NCBI GenBank assembly: GCA_021776825.1
Contig: JAJFFG010000133.1
Coordinates: 1-64,000, forward strand
DNA length: 64,000 bases
From: Planctomycetota bacterium
GTDB lineage: Bacteria > Planctomycetota > JAJSAM01 > JAJVHW01
Direction: 5' to 3'
This document shows, one piece after another, positions 16,233 to 24,590 of this stretch; within the stretch, counting starts at the first letter, position 1, and each line of letters begins with the position of its first letter. The position numbers and the translations under genes were made by a program. The notes under the pieces were generated by a model, which was not told the origin of the DNA, searched no databases, and worked only from the letters and a program-made list of their open reading frames with translations.

Positions 16233-18133
16233 TCTGCCTCCGCACCCCGTCGAAGCGCAACAGGCCACTCGCGCGACTCGCTCTGCTGCTCACGCTGTTC
16301 TTCGTCTTCTGCATCGCGACGTCGGCTCACGCCACGACGACGCGCCCCGTCGAGGTCGCGTGCCCGGTCTGCGCGCACGAGTTCACGGCGTATGAAGTCG
16401 GCTCCACCAACACGTTCGGCGGGACCGACTTCGACTTCTGCGCGCACGCCCGCGGCGAGCCGCCGAACTCGCACTGGGTCTGGGCGTGCCCATCGTGTCA
16501 CTACGCGAACTGGGCGGATGACTTCCCCGACGAGATCGAGGACGCCGACACACGCAGGACCCTGCGCGACGCGCTGAAGATCGGGATGGAGATCACGCTC
16601 GACGCCGACCAACGGAGGATTCCTGCGCGCGACAAGTACGCGCTCTTCCTCCAGTCGATGGACGTCGTCGGCGCCAGCCCGGGGGAACTCGCTCACGTGG
16701 CACTACTCGGCGCGTGGGCTGAGCGGCTCGAGGCTCCGTACATCGGCGACCGCATCGAGGGCGTCGACGAGCTCCGCCCGGTGTGGAAGTCGCTCGACAG
16801 CGAGCTCACGGAACGCATGGAGGCCCTCGGTGGCGACAGCAAGAGCGGCCTGAACTGGCCGCGCCGCAAGATCGTCGTGGCGACGGCCATCCTCGCGGAG
16901 TCACCGCCAGAAGACGCGCCGCGCTCAGCGATCGACACACGACACCTCCGCGCCGCGTGGCTCCTGCGGCTGCGTGGCGAGAACGCCACCGCCGCGCCGG
17001 TGCTGCGCCGGCTCGCTGACGACGAGGACGCGCACGACATCATCCGCGCCGCCGCGAGCGACGTGCTCGCGGGCATCGGACACGAGACGCGTCTGCAGGA
17101 GGAGTGGCTCACCTACGCGCTGACGGCACATCGGTCCGGCGAATGGAGCGGCGACGACGCCGCGTCCCGCGCGCATCAGATCGGGGACACGTATCGCCGT
17201 CTCGGCCGCATGGAGGCGGCGCTGTCCTGGTACGAACGCACGCTCCGCGACCCGCACGTCGCGGCGCCGGTCTTCGACGTGACGCGTGAGTGCGTCGAAC
17301 GCTGGTGCCGGGGGCGCATCTCCGACGAGGAGCTCGAGGAGTTGCGCGCCACCCGGCTCGACGGGTTGCTCGACCTGCTTGCGGACCCGGAGACCACGTA
17401 CGACGCCTATCGCTCCCTCCGCGCGCTCGGCGAGCGGTCGACGATCCCGGGCATCGTCGCCGCGCTCGACCACGAGCACGACAAGGTACGCGCGTGCGCG
17501 GCGCGGACGCTCCGGAGCCTCCCGGAGCTGCCGGACAACGCCATCGACGCGCTCGCCAAGGTGCTGAGCGAGGACCTCGACGACTCGGAGGAGTACGCGG
17601 CCGCGGCATTGGTCCAGAACGGTTCGCCGCGCGCCCGCGAGGCATTCCTGGGCGGAATCGACTCGTCGACCGAACGCACGCGTAGGTGGTGCGTCGAGGG
17701 ACTGGGTATGACGGGAGAGGCCAACGACATCCCGGTGTTGCTGGGGCTCATCGAGACGTACCCGGGCATGGAGAGCAGGGTGTGCGAGGCGCTGACGCAG
17801 CTCGTCTGTCAACCCGTGGAGAAGCTGAAGACGTTCCGCGTGTGGTGGAAGCTGCACGAGCACGAGACGCGCGCGGACTGGACGACGGCCGTCTTCGCGA
17901 ACGGCGCTCTCGTGCTCGACGGCGTCGACGCGCGGACGCAGCAGATGCGGCTGATCGAGACGCTCGCGAGTGACGACGTCCCGCTGCGCTGCGCGGCGCT
18001 CCGCCGGCTGCGCGAGATGACCGGCCGCTCGATCGGTTGGGATCCGCTCACGAACAATGGGACGTACCCACGTCTCGTGCAGGAACGTCGCATGGCCGTC
18101 AGCGCCTGGCGGACCTGGTGGGACGGCGAGTAG
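16229..18133 (+). CDS. Exported DUF2225-like zinc-ribbon protein with HEAT repeats
   Basis: Protein of 634 residues. The start is ATG 16229, overlapping the previous stop; the earlier in-frame Met at 16040 lies within the upstream gene. A signal peptide (LALLLTLFFVFCIATSAHA) precedes two Cys pairs, CPVCAHEF and CPSCHYANW, as in DUF2225-type domains, which would bind zinc. A helical middle follows, then HEAT-type repeats (for example IPGIVAALDHEHDKVRACAARTLRSL) and a C-terminal WRTWWDGE tail shared with the other HEAT proteins of this window. It probably acts as an extracytoplasmic scaffold. The frameshifted gene at 13340-14748 is a paralogue. Confidence 0.75.
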   Translation: MICLRTPSKRNRPLARLALLLTLFFVFCIATSAHATTTRPVEVACPVCAHEFTAYEVGSTNTFGGTDFDFCAHARGEPPNSHWVWACPSCHYANWADDFPDEIEDADTRRTLRDALKIGMEITLDADQRRIPARDKYALFLQSMDVVGASPGELAHVALLGAWAERLEAPYIGDRIEGVDELRPVWKSLDSELTERMEALGGDSKSGLNWPRRKIVVATAILAESPPEDAPRSAIDTRHLRAAWLLRLRGENATAAPVLRRLADDEDAHDIIRAAASDVLAGIGHETRLQEEWLTYALTAHRSGEWSGDDAASRAHQIGDTYRRLGRMEAALSWYERTLRDPHVAAPVFDVTRECVERWCRGRISDEELEELRATRLDGLLDLLADPETTYDAYRSLRALGERSTIPGIVAALDHEHDKVRACAARTLRSLPELPDNAIDALAKVLSEDLDDSEEYAAAALVQNGSPRAREAFLGGIDSSTERTRRWCVEGLGMTGEANDIPVLLGLIETYPGMESRVCEALTQLVCQPVEKLKTFRVWWKLHEHETRADWTTAVFANGALVLDGVDARTQQMRLIETLASDDVPLRCAALRRLREMTGRSIGWDPLTNNGTYPRLVQERRMAVSAWRTWWDGE

Positions 18134-18154
18134 CCCCCGGACCCGAATCCGTTG

Positions 18155-18173
18155 CGGCTCCGTAGCGGAGCCG
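18155..18173 (+). terminator. Hairpin after the DUF2225-like gene
   Basis: CGGCTCCG and CGGAGCCG pair perfectly around TAG, 22 bp after the stop at 18133 and before the next gene. There is no U-tract, so it may be a terminator of the GC-rich type or simply an RNA-stabilising hairpin. Confidence 0.4.
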
Positions 18174-18217
18174 GCGGCCGTGGCACGACGACGTACTCTG
18201 ATCGGTGGGAGGCTCCC

Positions 18218-21200
18218 ATGCGCACCGTCCTGCTCGCAGCGACCGTTCTCGTCCTGACCGCGTGCGGTGACGCCGCGGCGCCGACTGCGCCCGTCGGTCC
18301 GGTCGCGGCTCCGGTCACGGGTCCGGTCACGGGTCCGGTCACCGGGGCGGGCGACGCGGCCGACGGCGACCCGCGCCTCTGGGTCGACGAGCACTTCGCT
18401 CCGGACTGGTTCGCTCCGCCGGTCTCGAAGGACGACGTGGCCGCGAACGCCGACGAGGAGCTGCCGCGCTTCGGTCTGGGCTCGGAGGGCGTCGCCGCGT
18501 TCGGGGGGGCCGGGGGATCGGAAGAGACCTGGAGCTTCGGTGCTCCGACCTTCACGAGCGCCGCGCCGTTCGAGGGCGGGGTGCTCAGCCGGGACCAGGC
18601 CAACGAGCCCGTCGCTACCGACGGCCACGCGGTCTGGGGCACGGATCCCTCCGACGTCGAGGTTCCCGGGGGCGCGGGCGGCGCATTCGGAGAGAACGAG
18701 GCCGACGACGCAGGCGATTCTGCCAACCCCGCCATCTGGCAGCGCTCGCGACTCGCCCCCAACGCGTCCGTGCTCCAGGTCGGCGACGAAGTCCGACTCC
18801 CGCTCTCGAGCTTCCAGGCCAGCGTGCGGATCGACGGCTATCGCGCCCGGGTGGTCCTCGACCTCACGTTCGAGAACACGTTCGAGCAGCAGCTCGAGGG
18901 ACTCTTCAAGCTGCGCGTCCCGGACGAGGCCTCGGTGCACTATCTGGCGTTCGGGGGCGTCGTGGCCGAGGCACCGCTGCTGATCCCGATGTCGTCGGAC
19001 GCACCGCTCGCGCTCTCCGCGGCCGCCCTCACCGCCGCGCGCGGCGGCCCGAGCGTCGTGAAGGAGGCGCGCATCGTCCCTCGTGAGCAGGCGCAGCGAG
19101 CCTACGCCTCCGAGACGGCGCGCCAGGTCGACCCAGCGCTGCTCGAGTGGAACGGTGCCGGCGTGTTCTCCGCACGCGTGTTCCCGCTGCTCCCCCGCGC
19201 CATGCACCGGGTCACCGTCGCCTACGACGTCGAGCTCACGGCGAGTGCGGGCGAGCGCGCGTTCACGCTGGACGTGCCGTCGGAGGCGCTGGAGCGCGAC
19301 GTGCGGATCGACGTCGCGGGCAATCTCACCGGCTCGTACACGCCGGGCGGCCAGGTGGCGCGCCACGACGATCGCGCGGCGCTCACGTGGCGGCAGCCCG
19401 ACGACGCGCGCATCCAGGTGACGATCCCGGCGCGAGACGCCATCGCAGTCACGGGCGTCGATCCCGCGCTCGGACCCCACTTCGCCGCGTGGGTCCGACC
19501 CGACCTCCCGGACGGCAAGACGGTGGTCCGGCGTCGCGCGGTGTTCTTGCTCGACGCATCCATGTCGTCGAACGCAACCCGCATGAACGTCTGGCGCTCG
19601 CTCGTTGCCGCGATCCTCGAAGAGAACCGCGGCGAGCTCGACGAGTTCGCGGTGCTGTTCTTCAACGTGGAGCAGTGGTGGTGGCGAGACGGGTTCGCGC
19701 CGAACGACGCCGGGACGGTCGACGCACTGCTCGGCGACATCGACCGACTGGCGCTCGAGGGCGCCACCGATCTCGGCAGCGCGCTCGAGCGGGCCGGGAC
19801 GCCGCGTTGGCCCGGGGACGTCACCGACGCGGCGTTCTTCTTGCTCTCGGACGGCGCCACATCGTGGGGCCTGCGCGACGCCGTCGACTCCGCAACGGTG
19901 CTTCCGGGCCCGCTCTTCTGCTACACGACCGGCCTCCCCGGGACAGACACGCGCACGCTCCGCGCGGTCGCGCGTCGCAACGACGGAGCCGTGTTCTCCG
20001 TCGCGGGGGCGAGCGAGGTCGCCGCGGCTGCGACTGCCCACCGCAGCCGACCGTGGACGTTGCGCGGCGTGGAGCTCGGAGGCTGCTCCGACGTGCTGGT
20101 CGCGGGCCGACCGGCAACGCTGTTCCCCGGTCAGCGGCTCCGCATCGCCGGTCGCGGGCGGCCGAGCGTGGGCGACGAGGTGACCGTGGAACTCGAACGA
20201 GACGGCGCGAACGTATCGCTGCGCGTCCCGCTGACCGCGGTACGCGACTCGTCGTCCGCCGCACGAGCGTACGGGGAGATTGCCACCGGGCGGCTGGAGG
20301 AGGTCCTGTCCCCCGGTGACGGAGTATCGCGTGCGTACGCACAGCACTATCGCGTCACGGGCGCGACCTGCTCGCTTCTGATGCTGGAGAGCGAGGAGCG
20401 CTACCAGGCCTACGAAATCGAGCCGGCCGAGGACGCGCAGGTCGTGGAGGCACGGACCGTGAGGAGCGTCGTCGCCACGTCGAGCGCGGCGCGCGAACGG
20501 ACGCTCAGCGATCCGCGTAACGCGTTCCTCGAGCAACTCGACCGGCTGGAGCGGGTCTCCGGTGTCCTCTTCGACGATCTCGACGCGGTGCGCGACGCTG
20601 CACGCGCGCTGCCCGCGTCGGCGTTCGTCATCGTGCCGGCGCCGTTGTCGGCGACGACGCGCACGTGGGAGCACGTCGCGGGCGACGTCCAGGAGCTACT
20701 CGCGGCCTCGAAGCCGACGTACGACGCGATGTACGCGGAGGCCGATCGGCGGCTCACGTCGCGCGGCGCCCCGGACGCGCTTCGCGCGCTCTCGAGTCTG
20801 GTCGAGGCGGACCCCGGGTCGCCGGACGTCCTTCGTGACGTTGCCTACTCGGCGCTCGACTGGGACTTCCCGCAGGCGGCGTACGGGCTGCTGCAGCGCG
20901 TCGCCGACGCACGCCCGCACGAACCCGAAACCCAGCGCGCGCTGGCCGACTGCCTGCAGCGCATGGGCAACACCGACCTCGCGATCCTGACGTACGAGAT
21001 GATCCTCCGCGGCGAGTGGGACGAGCGCTTCGGCGCGTTCCGGCTGATCACGGCAATGGACTACCTTCGGCTGCTGCGTGCCGTCGAGCGCGGTGACGCG
21101 CAGACGCGACTCTCCGGTCTCGGCGGCACTCGCCAGCGGCTGGAGCAGGAGTTCGTCGCCGGCAGTCCGGACCTCGTCGTCACCCTGACGTGGAACACCG

Positions 21201-21529
21201 ACCGCACGGACGTCGATCTGCATGTGGTCGATCCGTCCGGCGAGGACTGCTACTACGAGAATCCGCGCACGCTGCTCGGCGGCGCGATCACGGCGGACGT
21301 GACCCGGGGCTACGGCCCGGAGATGTTCGTGCTCGGACATGCGCCCGCCGGCGAGTACGAGGTGATGGTGCAGTACTTCGCCTCCGACGCGCGGCGCACG
21401 ACCCTGCGCAGCAAGGTGTACGCCACGATCTACCGTCGGTGGGGACGCGCGGACGAGTCGGTGGAGCGTCACGCCCTCGTCCTCAATGAGGCGACCCAGA
21501 TGTCCCAGGTGGCCCGCTTCCGGGAGTAA
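18218..21529 (+). CDS. VIT/VWA-domain lipoprotein with TPR and C-terminal DUF2135 domain
   Basis: 1103-residue lipoprotein; ATG 18218 follows GGGAGG, and the lipobox is LVLTACG. A short GPVTGPVTG repeat and a low-complexity segment lead to a VIT domain (~180-330, with LPLSSFQASVRIDGYRARV), then a VWA domain with the MIDAS motif DASMS (VFLLDASMSSNATRM). TPR-like repeats follow (FPQAAYGLLQRVADARPHEPE) and a C-terminal DUF2135/YfaP-type domain (WNTDRTDVDLHVVDPSGEDCYY). VIT-VWA proteins bind partners via metal-dependent adhesion; here on the cell surface or in the periplasm. It lies on the same strand as the DUF2225-like gene behind a hairpin, so probably has its own promoter. Confidence 0.85.
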   Translation: MRTVLLAATVLVLTACGDAAAPTAPVGPVAAPVTGPVTGPVTGAGDAADGDPRLWVDEHFAPDWFAPPVSKDDVAANADEELPRFGLGSEGVAAFGGAGGSEETWSFGAPTFTSAAPFEGGVLSRDQANEPVATDGHAVWGTDPSDVEVPGGAGGAFGENEADDAGDSANPAIWQRSRLAPNASVLQVGDEVRLPLSSFQASVRIDGYRARVVLDLTFENTFEQQLEGLFKLRVPDEASVHYLAFGGVVAEAPLLIPMSSDAPLALSAAALTAARGGPSVVKEARIVPREQAQRAYASETARQVDPALLEWNGAGVFSARVFPLLPRAMHRVTVAYDVELTASAGERAFTLDVPSEALERDVRIDVAGNLTGSYTPGGQVARHDDRAALTWRQPDDARIQVTIPARDAIAVTGVDPALGPHFAAWVRPDLPDGKTVVRRRAVFLLDASMSSNATRMNVWRSLVAAILEENRGELDEFAVLFFNVEQWWWRDGFAPNDAGTVDALLGDIDRLALEGATDLGSALERAGTPRWPGDVTDAAFFLLSDGATSWGLRDAVDSATVLPGPLFCYTTGLPGTDTRTLRAVARRNDGAVFSVAGASEVAAAATAHRSRPWTLRGVELGGCSDVLVAGRPATLFPGQRLRIAGRGRPSVGDEVTVELERDGANVSLRVPLTAVRDSSSAARAYGEIATGRLEEVLSPGDGVSRAYAQHYRVTGATCSLLMLESEERYQAYEIEPAEDAQVVEARTVRSVVATSSAARERTLSDPRNAFLEQLDRLERVSGVLFDDLDAVRDAARALPASAFVIVPAPLSATTRTWEHVAGDVQELLAASKPTYDAMYAEADRRLTSRGAPDALRALSSLVEADPGSPDVLRDVAYSALDWDFPQAAYGLLQRVADARPHEPETQRALADCLQRMGNTDLAILTYEMILRGEWDERFGAFRLITAMDYLRLLRAVERGDAQTRLSGLGGTRQRLEQEFVAGSPDLVVTLTWNTDRTDVDLHVVDPSGEDCYYENPRTLLGGAITADVTRGYGPEMFVLGHAPAGEYEVMVQYFASDARRTTLRSKVYATIYRRWGRADESVERHALVLNEATQMSQVARFRE

Positions 21530-21596
21530 GCGCACTCGCCGAGACGTGCTGGCGCGACTCCTCGTCGTCCGGGGGCGGGCGCGTACGCTCATTCTC

Positions 21597-22796
21597 ATGC
21601 GCAAGACGCTCGTCGATGGACTGCTGCGCGGCGCCGCGCTCTTCGCGGGTGCATTCGTCCTGATCGGTCTTGCCGCGCGCTGGCGCGACCCAGCCCTCGA
21701 CACGTCGCACTGGCTGGTGGATCTGCGCGAGCTGCCGAACCTGGCGCGCATCGCTGGGCTCGGCATCCTCGGGATACTGGCGGCTCTTTGGGGCGTCCGC
21801 GGGACCCCGCTCCGACGTCTAGCCCGCATCGTTCGCGAGGACGCCACGCCTGGCGGTCCTGAGCACGCGATCTCCCGCCCCGGCGCCGCTTCACAACCGC
21901 ATCTAGAGGGTGCACGCGCGGCTCCGGAACGAGATCTCACGCACTCAGGGCCGCCAGGACACTGTGCGACGAGAGAACGTGGAACGTCACGCAGTTCACA
22001 CACGCCGTTCCTCGATCCCGCCGCGCTCACGCGACGCCCTCATGAACGATTCGGACTAGCACCCCTCGCCCTGGCGGCGCTGGCCGGCGTCGCGGCCTGG
22101 GACACAGCAAGCGTGCTGTTCGTCCATTGGCGCGGCGACGTCGTGCTCAGTGCTCCGCCGCTCTCGCTCGGCGTGACTCTCGTTCTGGCGATCGCGGCAT
22201 GGCGGGCTCGGCACGCAGCGCCTGCGCCCGTCCCGCTCGTCGTCGCCGGCACTGGCGGAGCCGCCGGAGCGTTCGCGCTCGCGCTGATGCTCTGCCTGGG
22301 CACGACGGACTACCGTCGCCCGGCCGACGCCGTGGTCGTGCTCGGCGCCCGGGCGTACGCCGACGGTTCGCCGTCGCTCGCTCTCGCGGATCGCATGCGG
22401 ACGGCCGCGGGACTCGTCACGGGCGGACACGCGCCGCTGCTCATTGTCTCTGGCGGCCCCGGTGACGGTGCGTTCCACGAGACCGACGTCATGCGTCAGA
22501 TCGCCATCGATGCCGGAGTGTCGGCCGATCGGATCCTCGTCGACCGCGATGGCCTGAACACGCGAGCCACCGCCGTCAACGCAACGCGCCTGCTCCGCGA
22601 TCGAGGTGCCGCGAGCGCACTCGTCGTCAGTCACGCCTACCACCTCCCGCGCGTGAAGGCCTCGTTCGAGAGCGCGGGACTGCGTGTCTACAGCGTGCCG
22701 GCGGCCGAGAGCCGGACGATGCTCAAACTGCCGTGGTTCGTGGCCCGCGAGACGGCAGCGTGGTGGGTCTACTGGACGCGCGACCGGCTGGGGTGA
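21597..22796 (+). CDS. YdcF/SanA-like DUF218 membrane protein
   Basis: Protein of 399 residues. The start is taken at ATG 21597 (MRKTLVDGLLRGAAL), upstream of a membrane helix. A second membrane helix pair lies at ~155-235, followed by the DUF218 domain: DAVVVLGARAYADGSPSLALADRM, LLIVSGGPGDG, and VVSHAYHLPRVKASFESAG. DUF218 proteins such as SanA, ElyC and YdcF affect envelope integrity and peptidoglycan-precursor metabolism. The stretch ~75-145 (VREDATPGG to LTRRPHERF) is hydrophilic, low in predicted structure and of looser codon use than the rest, so it may be an inserted linker or a fusion seam. Confidence 0.78.
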   Translation: MRKTLVDGLLRGAALFAGAFVLIGLAARWRDPALDTSHWLVDLRELPNLARIAGLGILGILAALWGVRGTPLRRLARIVREDATPGGPEHAISRPGAASQPHLEGARAAPERDLTHSGPPGHCATRERGTSRSSHTPFLDPAALTRRPHERFGLAPLALAALAGVAAWDTASVLFVHWRGDVVLSAPPLSLGVTLVLAIAAWRARHAAPAPVPLVVAGTGGAAGAFALALMLCLGTTDYRRPADAVVVLGARAYADGSPSLALADRMRTAAGLVTGGHAPLLIVSGGPGDGAFHETDVMRQIAIDAGVSADRILVDRDGLNTRATAVNATRLLRDRGAASALVVSHAYHLPRVKASFESAGLRVYSVPAAESRTMLKLPWFVARETAAWWVYWTRDRLG

Positions 22797-22915
22797 CGCT
22801 GTGCGGCTGCTGACCTCGAAGCAGGCGGCAGGAGGCCAGCGCACTCCTCCGCCAAACGCACACGCCTGTCGTTCGTTGCTAGGGTTGAACCTGGTCGCGG
22901 GAGAGAGGAGACCCC

Positions 22916-23380
22916 ATGTCCCGAAAGCACGTCCATCGGCTCGTCATCGCGGTCCTGGCCGCCGGATTTCTGACCAGCGTCGGCTACGCCGCCGCAGTCG
23001 CGCAGCAGCGCGCGACGACCATGCTGCCCATCGTCGACGGCTCGCGAGTGATGAAGATGAGCGGCGACACCGTCTACTTCGTCGACGACGGCGAGCTCCG
23101 TCCGATGCGCTACGCCGCCTACAAGAACCTGTTCCGCGGCTGGGGCGGCATCGGGAAGATCGGCGAGGTCCCCGAGGAGATGCTCGGCGAGACGATGACC
23201 GGCAAGACGCGCCTCGTCCGCGTCAAGGGCGAGCGCCACGTCTGGCTCATCGACAACGGCAAGACCCGTCGTCACGTGCGCGAGATGCTCGACTTCTCGC
23301 GGAAGCTGATCGAGCCCGTGGCCTGGTCGGAGATTCTCGAGTATCCCGAAGGCCCCTCGATCGGCGGCCCGACGGAGTAG
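22916..23380 (+). CDS. Small exported protein of unknown function
   Basis: Protein of 154 residues; ATG 22916 has GAGAGGAG upstream. A signal peptide (LVIAVLAAGFLTSVGYAAAVA) is followed by ~125 residues that look like short beta strands (VMKMSGDTVYFVDDGELRPM, RVKGERHVWLIDNGKTRRHV). The two strand-turn-strand segments resemble each other, suggesting a small duplicated beta domain. It stands between the YdcF-like and SbcD-like genes with its own spacing on both sides. No family recognised. Confidence 0.65.
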   Translation: MSRKHVHRLVIAVLAAGFLTSVGYAAAVAQQRATTMLPIVDGSRVMKMSGDTVYFVDDGELRPMRYAAYKNLFRGWGGIGKIGEVPEEMLGETMTGKTRLVRVKGERHVWLIDNGKTRRHVREMLDFSRKLIEPVAWSEILEYPEGPSIGGPTE

Positions 23381-23453
23381 AGGTCTCCGGAGACGTCTCG
23401 ACCATCAACACGGTCGGTCGGGGGCGCGGATCGCTATCCTCGCCGGGCTCCCG

Positions 23454-24590
23454 ATGACGCGCTTCCTCCACACCGCTGACTGGCAGCTGGGCATGACCCG
23501 GCACTTCCTCGACGAGGATGCCCAGGCTCGATTCGACGCCGCCCGGATCGACGTGATCCGCGAGATCGCCCGCGTGGCGGACGAGCGCGAGTGCGCGTTC
23601 GTCATCGTGGCGGGCGACGTATTCGACTCCAACCAGGTCGACCGGCGCACAGTGGCACGCGCCTGCGAGGCGCTGCGCACGTTCTCGATGCCGGTGCTGC
23701 TGCTGCCCGGCAATCACGACGCCCTCGATGCATCGAGCGTCTATCGCTCCGCGGCGTTCACGAGCGCGTTCCCCGACGGCGTAGCGGTGCTCACCGACGA
23801 GACGCCCATCGAGATCGTGCCCGGCGTCGAGGTCGTCGGCGTGCCCTGGACCACGCGCCGACCGGTGCGGGATCTCGTGGCGGCCGCGTGCGCCGAGCTC
23901 GGGCCGGCTACCGGGTCTACGCGCGTGATGGCGGCGCACGGTGGCGTCGACGCGGTGGTGTTCGATACCGGCGACCCGGCCCTGATCCGGCTGGAGTCCG
24001 CTGAGGCCGCCCTCGCCGAGGAACGCATCCACTACCTGGCGCTCGGGGACCGTCACTCGGTGACCGAAGCGGGCACGACCGGTCGCATCGGGTACTCGGG
24101 CGCTCCGGAGCCGACGAGCTATCGCGAGGACCGACCGGGACACGTGGTGATCGTTGATGTCGATGCCGCCAGCGTCTCGACCGAAGCCGTCCGCGTCGGT
24201 CGCTGGCGCTTCGTCGACGTCCAGCTCGAGCTGGCGTCGGACGACGACGTCGAACGCCTGCGCGCGGAGCTCGATGCGCTGGACGACAAGGACCGCACGA
24301 TCGTCCGCATCGCGCTCGTCGGATCGCTGACGCTGTCGGGGAAGACCCGGCTCGACGCGCTGCTCGCGGAGGCCCGCGATCTGTTCGCCGCCGTCCAGGA
24401 GTGGGCGCGGCACACGGACCTGACGGTGATCCCTGCGGATTCCGACTTCGCCACTCTGGAACTGGCGGGATTCGCGCAGGAGGCCGTCCTCGACCTGCGC
24501 GCGCACGCGGAGGGCGGAGATGCGACTGCGCGTGATGCGCTGGCGTTGCTCGTGCGCCTTGCCGGCAGCGACGTGGCGAGCGGCACGTGA
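23454..24590 (+). CDS. sbcD: SbcD/Mre11-type DNA repair metallophosphoesterase
   Basis: Nuclease subunit of 378 residues. The metallophosphoesterase metal motifs are visible: D and H in LHTADWQLG, GDVFDSN, GNHDALD, and the C-terminal His pair region (LGDRHSVTEAG). SbcD-type enzymes use two Mn ions to trim DNA ends and open hairpins together with an SMC-like ATPase. That partner follows directly, overlapping by four bases (GTGA). The symbol is by family and neighbourhood; the shorter length is closer to the YhaO/DR-type branch than to E. coli SbcD. Confidence 0.85.
   Translation: MTRFLHTADWQLGMTRHFLDEDAQARFDAARIDVIREIARVADERECAFVIVAGDVFDSNQVDRRTVARACEALRTFSMPVLLLPGNHDALDASSVYRSAAFTSAFPDGVAVLTDETPIEIVPGVEVVGVPWTTRRPVRDLVAAACAELGPATGSTRVMAAHGGVDAVVFDTGDPALIRLESAEAALAEERIHYLALGDRHSVTEAGTTGRIGYSGAPEPTSYREDRPGHVVIVDVDAASVSTEAVRVGRWRFVDVQLELASDDDVERLRAELDALDDKDRTIVRIALVGSLTLSGKTRLDALLAEARDLFAAVQEWARHTDLTVIPADSDFATLELAGFAQEAVLDLRAHAEGGDATARDALALLVRLAGSDVASGT

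Noticed and set aside
16925-20674. 1249-residue minus-strand ORF
   Set aside because: Antisense to the DUF2225-like and VIT/VWA genes; Arg/Glu/Val-rich shadow without domain signals, produced by high GC.
23380-23400. Terminator at the GTCTCCGGAGAC palindrome
   Set aside because: Perfect palindrome but without a loop, so it cannot form a useful RNA hairpin.
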